Assembly: GCF_001552175.1 (NCBI RefSeq)
Contig: NZ_BCQR01000001.1
Location: 83,284-147,283, forward strand
DNA length: 64,000 nucleotides
Direction: 5' to 3'
DNA from: Actinomadura kijaniata NBRC 14229
GTDB lineage: Bacteria; Actinomycetota; Actinomycetes; Streptosporangiales; Streptosporangiaceae
Under the pieces are notes generated by a model. That model was not told the DNA's origin. It saw nothing but the letters and a program-made list of their open reading frames with translations, and ran no database searches. Within the stretch, counting starts at the first letter, position 1. Every line of letters begins with the position of its first letter. Shown piece by piece: positions 62,765 to 64,000 of the stretch. The position numbers and the translations under genes are program-made.

Positions 62765-64000
62765 CAGGGCTCCTTCACACGGGAACGGGCGCGGAGCCAG
62801 ACCTCGCACGCCAGGGTGGAGTACAGGATCGGGCCGCGCAGGCGGGGGTCGTCGGGGCGTCCGGTCAGGGCGCGCAGGCGGTCGGCGTCGACCAGGCCCA
62901 GGCGGGCCAGGCGGGACGTCTCCCACAGGGCGTCCAGTTCGGCGGCGTGGCGGCGCAGGCCCCGCACCGCGTCGGTGGCGGCGGTGGCCTTGCTGGTGCG
63001 GGCCAGGCAGGCGTCGGGGACGACCCCGCGCATGGCCGCGACCAGGGAGGGCTTGTAGTGCCAGGGGGTGACGCGGTCCTCGGGCCGCACCGCCAGGAAC
63101 GCCTCGATGACCCGGTCGTCGAAGAACGGGTGGGCGGCCGGGAGCCCCGCGCGGGCGCAGGCCCGGTCCCACTGCCGCACGATGCGGGTGGTGGTGTGGA
63201 TCGCCTCCAGGTCGGCGTGCGCGCCGCGGTCGGGGGCGAGCGGCCGCGCCGTGGCGGCGGTCCGGCGCAGCAGTTCGGCGACGGCGCGGGCGGCGTCCGG
63301 GGTGACCCATTCGAACAGCCGCGGCGGCGTTCCCCAGCCGAGCGCGCCGGTCACCGGGGGTGGCCCGGGACGGCGCAGGTCGGCGGCGGCGTCGGCGAGC
63401 CAGCGTCCGTAGGGGCGGGCGTCGGCCAGAGCCGCCGCCATCGGGCCCGGCGGCCAGGTGAACAGGGCGCGGAAACCCCGCAGGCGTTGCGCCGCCAGCA
63501 GCGGCCGGCGGCGCAGCAGCCGGTGGTAGTGGGCCTCGGAGCACCAGGCGACGTGGTCGCCGCCGATGCCGGTCAGGTGCAGGCGGCTGCCCTTGGCCAC
63601 CAGCGCCGGAACGTGGCTGAGGACGCGGGCGTGGTCCATCACGCCGATGGTCGGCTCGTCGAGGACGTCGTCGATGTCGGGCAGCCCGGCGTAGACCAGC
63701 GGGCTGCGTTCGACGGGCCAGACGGCGTGCTCGACGTCGGGCAGGTGGGCGGCGGCGCGGCGGGCCCATTCCAGGTCGTCGTCGGCGGGGTCGAGGCCCG
63801 GCCAGGTGCTGGCGACGACATGGGCCGGGCCGCGGGCCGCCAGCACGCACACCGAGGTGGAGTCCAGGCCGCCCGACAGGTCGCAGCTGACCGTGCCGCC
63901 GCCCCGGGTGCGGGCGTCGACGGCGTCGGCGAGGGCGGCGCGGATGTCGGCGGCGGCGTCGGCCAGCGGCCGGTCCGGCCGGGGCGGCGCCCACCAGCGG
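62764..64000 (-). CDS. Lasso peptide macrolactam synthetase (asparagine-synthetase-like), 5' end outside window
   Basis: At least 412 residues of an asparagine-synthetase-B-like enzyme; the coding frame is open at the right edge, so the glutaminase-like N-terminal half lies beyond. The ATP-pyrophosphatase loop SGGLDSTS is clear, and LTGIGGDHVAW and HPFFDDRVIEAFL match the synthetase domain. In lasso clusters this enzyme adenylates an Asp or Glu side chain and closes the ring on the N-terminal amine. It is coupled to B1, B2 and the exporter. The precursor gene should lie upstream, outside the window. Confidence 0.93.
   Translation of the reverse strand, partial: RWWAPPRPDRPLADAAADIRAALADAVDARTRGGGTVSCDLSGGLDSTSVCVLAARGPAHVVASTWPGLDPADDDLEWARRAAAHLPDVEHAVWPVERSPLVYAGLPDIDDVLDEPTIGVMDHARVLSHVPALVAKGSRLHLTGIGGDHVAWCSEAHYHRLLRRRPLLAAQRLRGFRALFTWPPGPMAAALADARPYGRWLADAAADLRRPGPPPVTGALGWGTPPRLFEWVTPDAARAVAELLRRTAATARPLAPDRGAHADLEAIHTTTRIVRQWDRACARAGLPAAHPFFDDRVIEAFLAVRPEDRVTPWHYKPSLVAAMRGVVPDACLARTSKATAATDAVRGLRRHAAELDALWETSRLARLGLVDADRLRALTGRPDDPRLRGPILYSTLACEVWLRARSRVKEP

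Overview
The window is very G+C-rich DNA. It has many GTG and TTG starts, strong third-position G/C bias, long false open frames opposite real genes, a complete yrbE-mce locus, an IdeR/DtxR-type iron box and an ECF41-like sigma factor. It also carries a wax-ester-synthase-type acyltransferase and parts of specialised-metabolite clusters. Together these point to a filamentous actinomycete, probably of the Streptosporangiales/Thermomonosporaceae (Actinomadura-like). That placement is inferred from gene content and was not tested.

Layout. 1-3.4 kb: the end of an ABC-2 exporter operon, an anchored lipase, a candidate 31-aa peptide and an HSL-type esterase. 3.4-10.6 kb (minus strand): the standout locus, a five-gene operon read as shell protein, two-domain terpene cyclase, second shell protein, polyprenyl diphosphate synthase, aldo/keto reductase. 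Both shell proteins are family 2B encapsulins with an inserted cyclic-nucleotide-binding domain. 10.8-17.4 kb: a secreted protein with an internal repeat, an MHS-family transporter, a coiled-coil membrane protein, dihydrolipoyl dehydrogenase (lpd), a dimethylargininase-like enzyme and a protein tyrosine phosphatase. 17.4-24.7 kb: regulator/transporter or regulator/reductase pairs (MarR-reductase, MarR-MFS, AraC-MFS), several with clear palindromic operators. 24.7-33.4 kb: a PadR pair, a small HTH protein, a 20-bp minisatellite, an acyltransferase, ung, plsC and an AAA ATPase. 33.4-40.7 kb: an XRE-cupin/MFS pair, a CGNR-zinc-finger/MFS pair, an iron-box pair (DUF2470 protein and rpsD), a TauD-type dioxygenase and a MarR regulator. 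40.8-51.5 kb: yrbE4A-yrbE4B-mceABCDEF plus an Mce-associated protein, split by a TnpB-only IS200/IS605-type element between yrbE4B and mceA. 51.7-58 kb: a MarR regulator, a transglycosylase-like protein, a TetR regulator, a Pro/Thr-repeat surface protein and two paralogous PucR-type regulators. 58.2-60.3 kb: the sigma factor and an NDH-2-like flavoprotein. 60.2-64 kb: four lasso-peptide genes (exporter, B2 protease, B1/RRE, cyclase), running off the right edge.

How the parts work together. The encapsulin operon looks like an isoprenoid assembly line: the prenyl synthase makes an allylic diphosphate, the two-domain cyclase uses it inside a possibly mixed shell, and the reductase may tailor the product. 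The mce locus encodes a lipid importer whose ATPase must lie elsewhere. The lasso genes still need a precursor gene beyond the window.

A family of small repeats with inverted ends, in four copies between about 24.7 and 40.2 kb, sits at CTAG sites. Three copies coincide exactly with TAG stop codons. Several genes have a TANNNT box 6-8 nt before the start codon and no Shine-Dalgarno sequence, suggesting leaderless transcripts.
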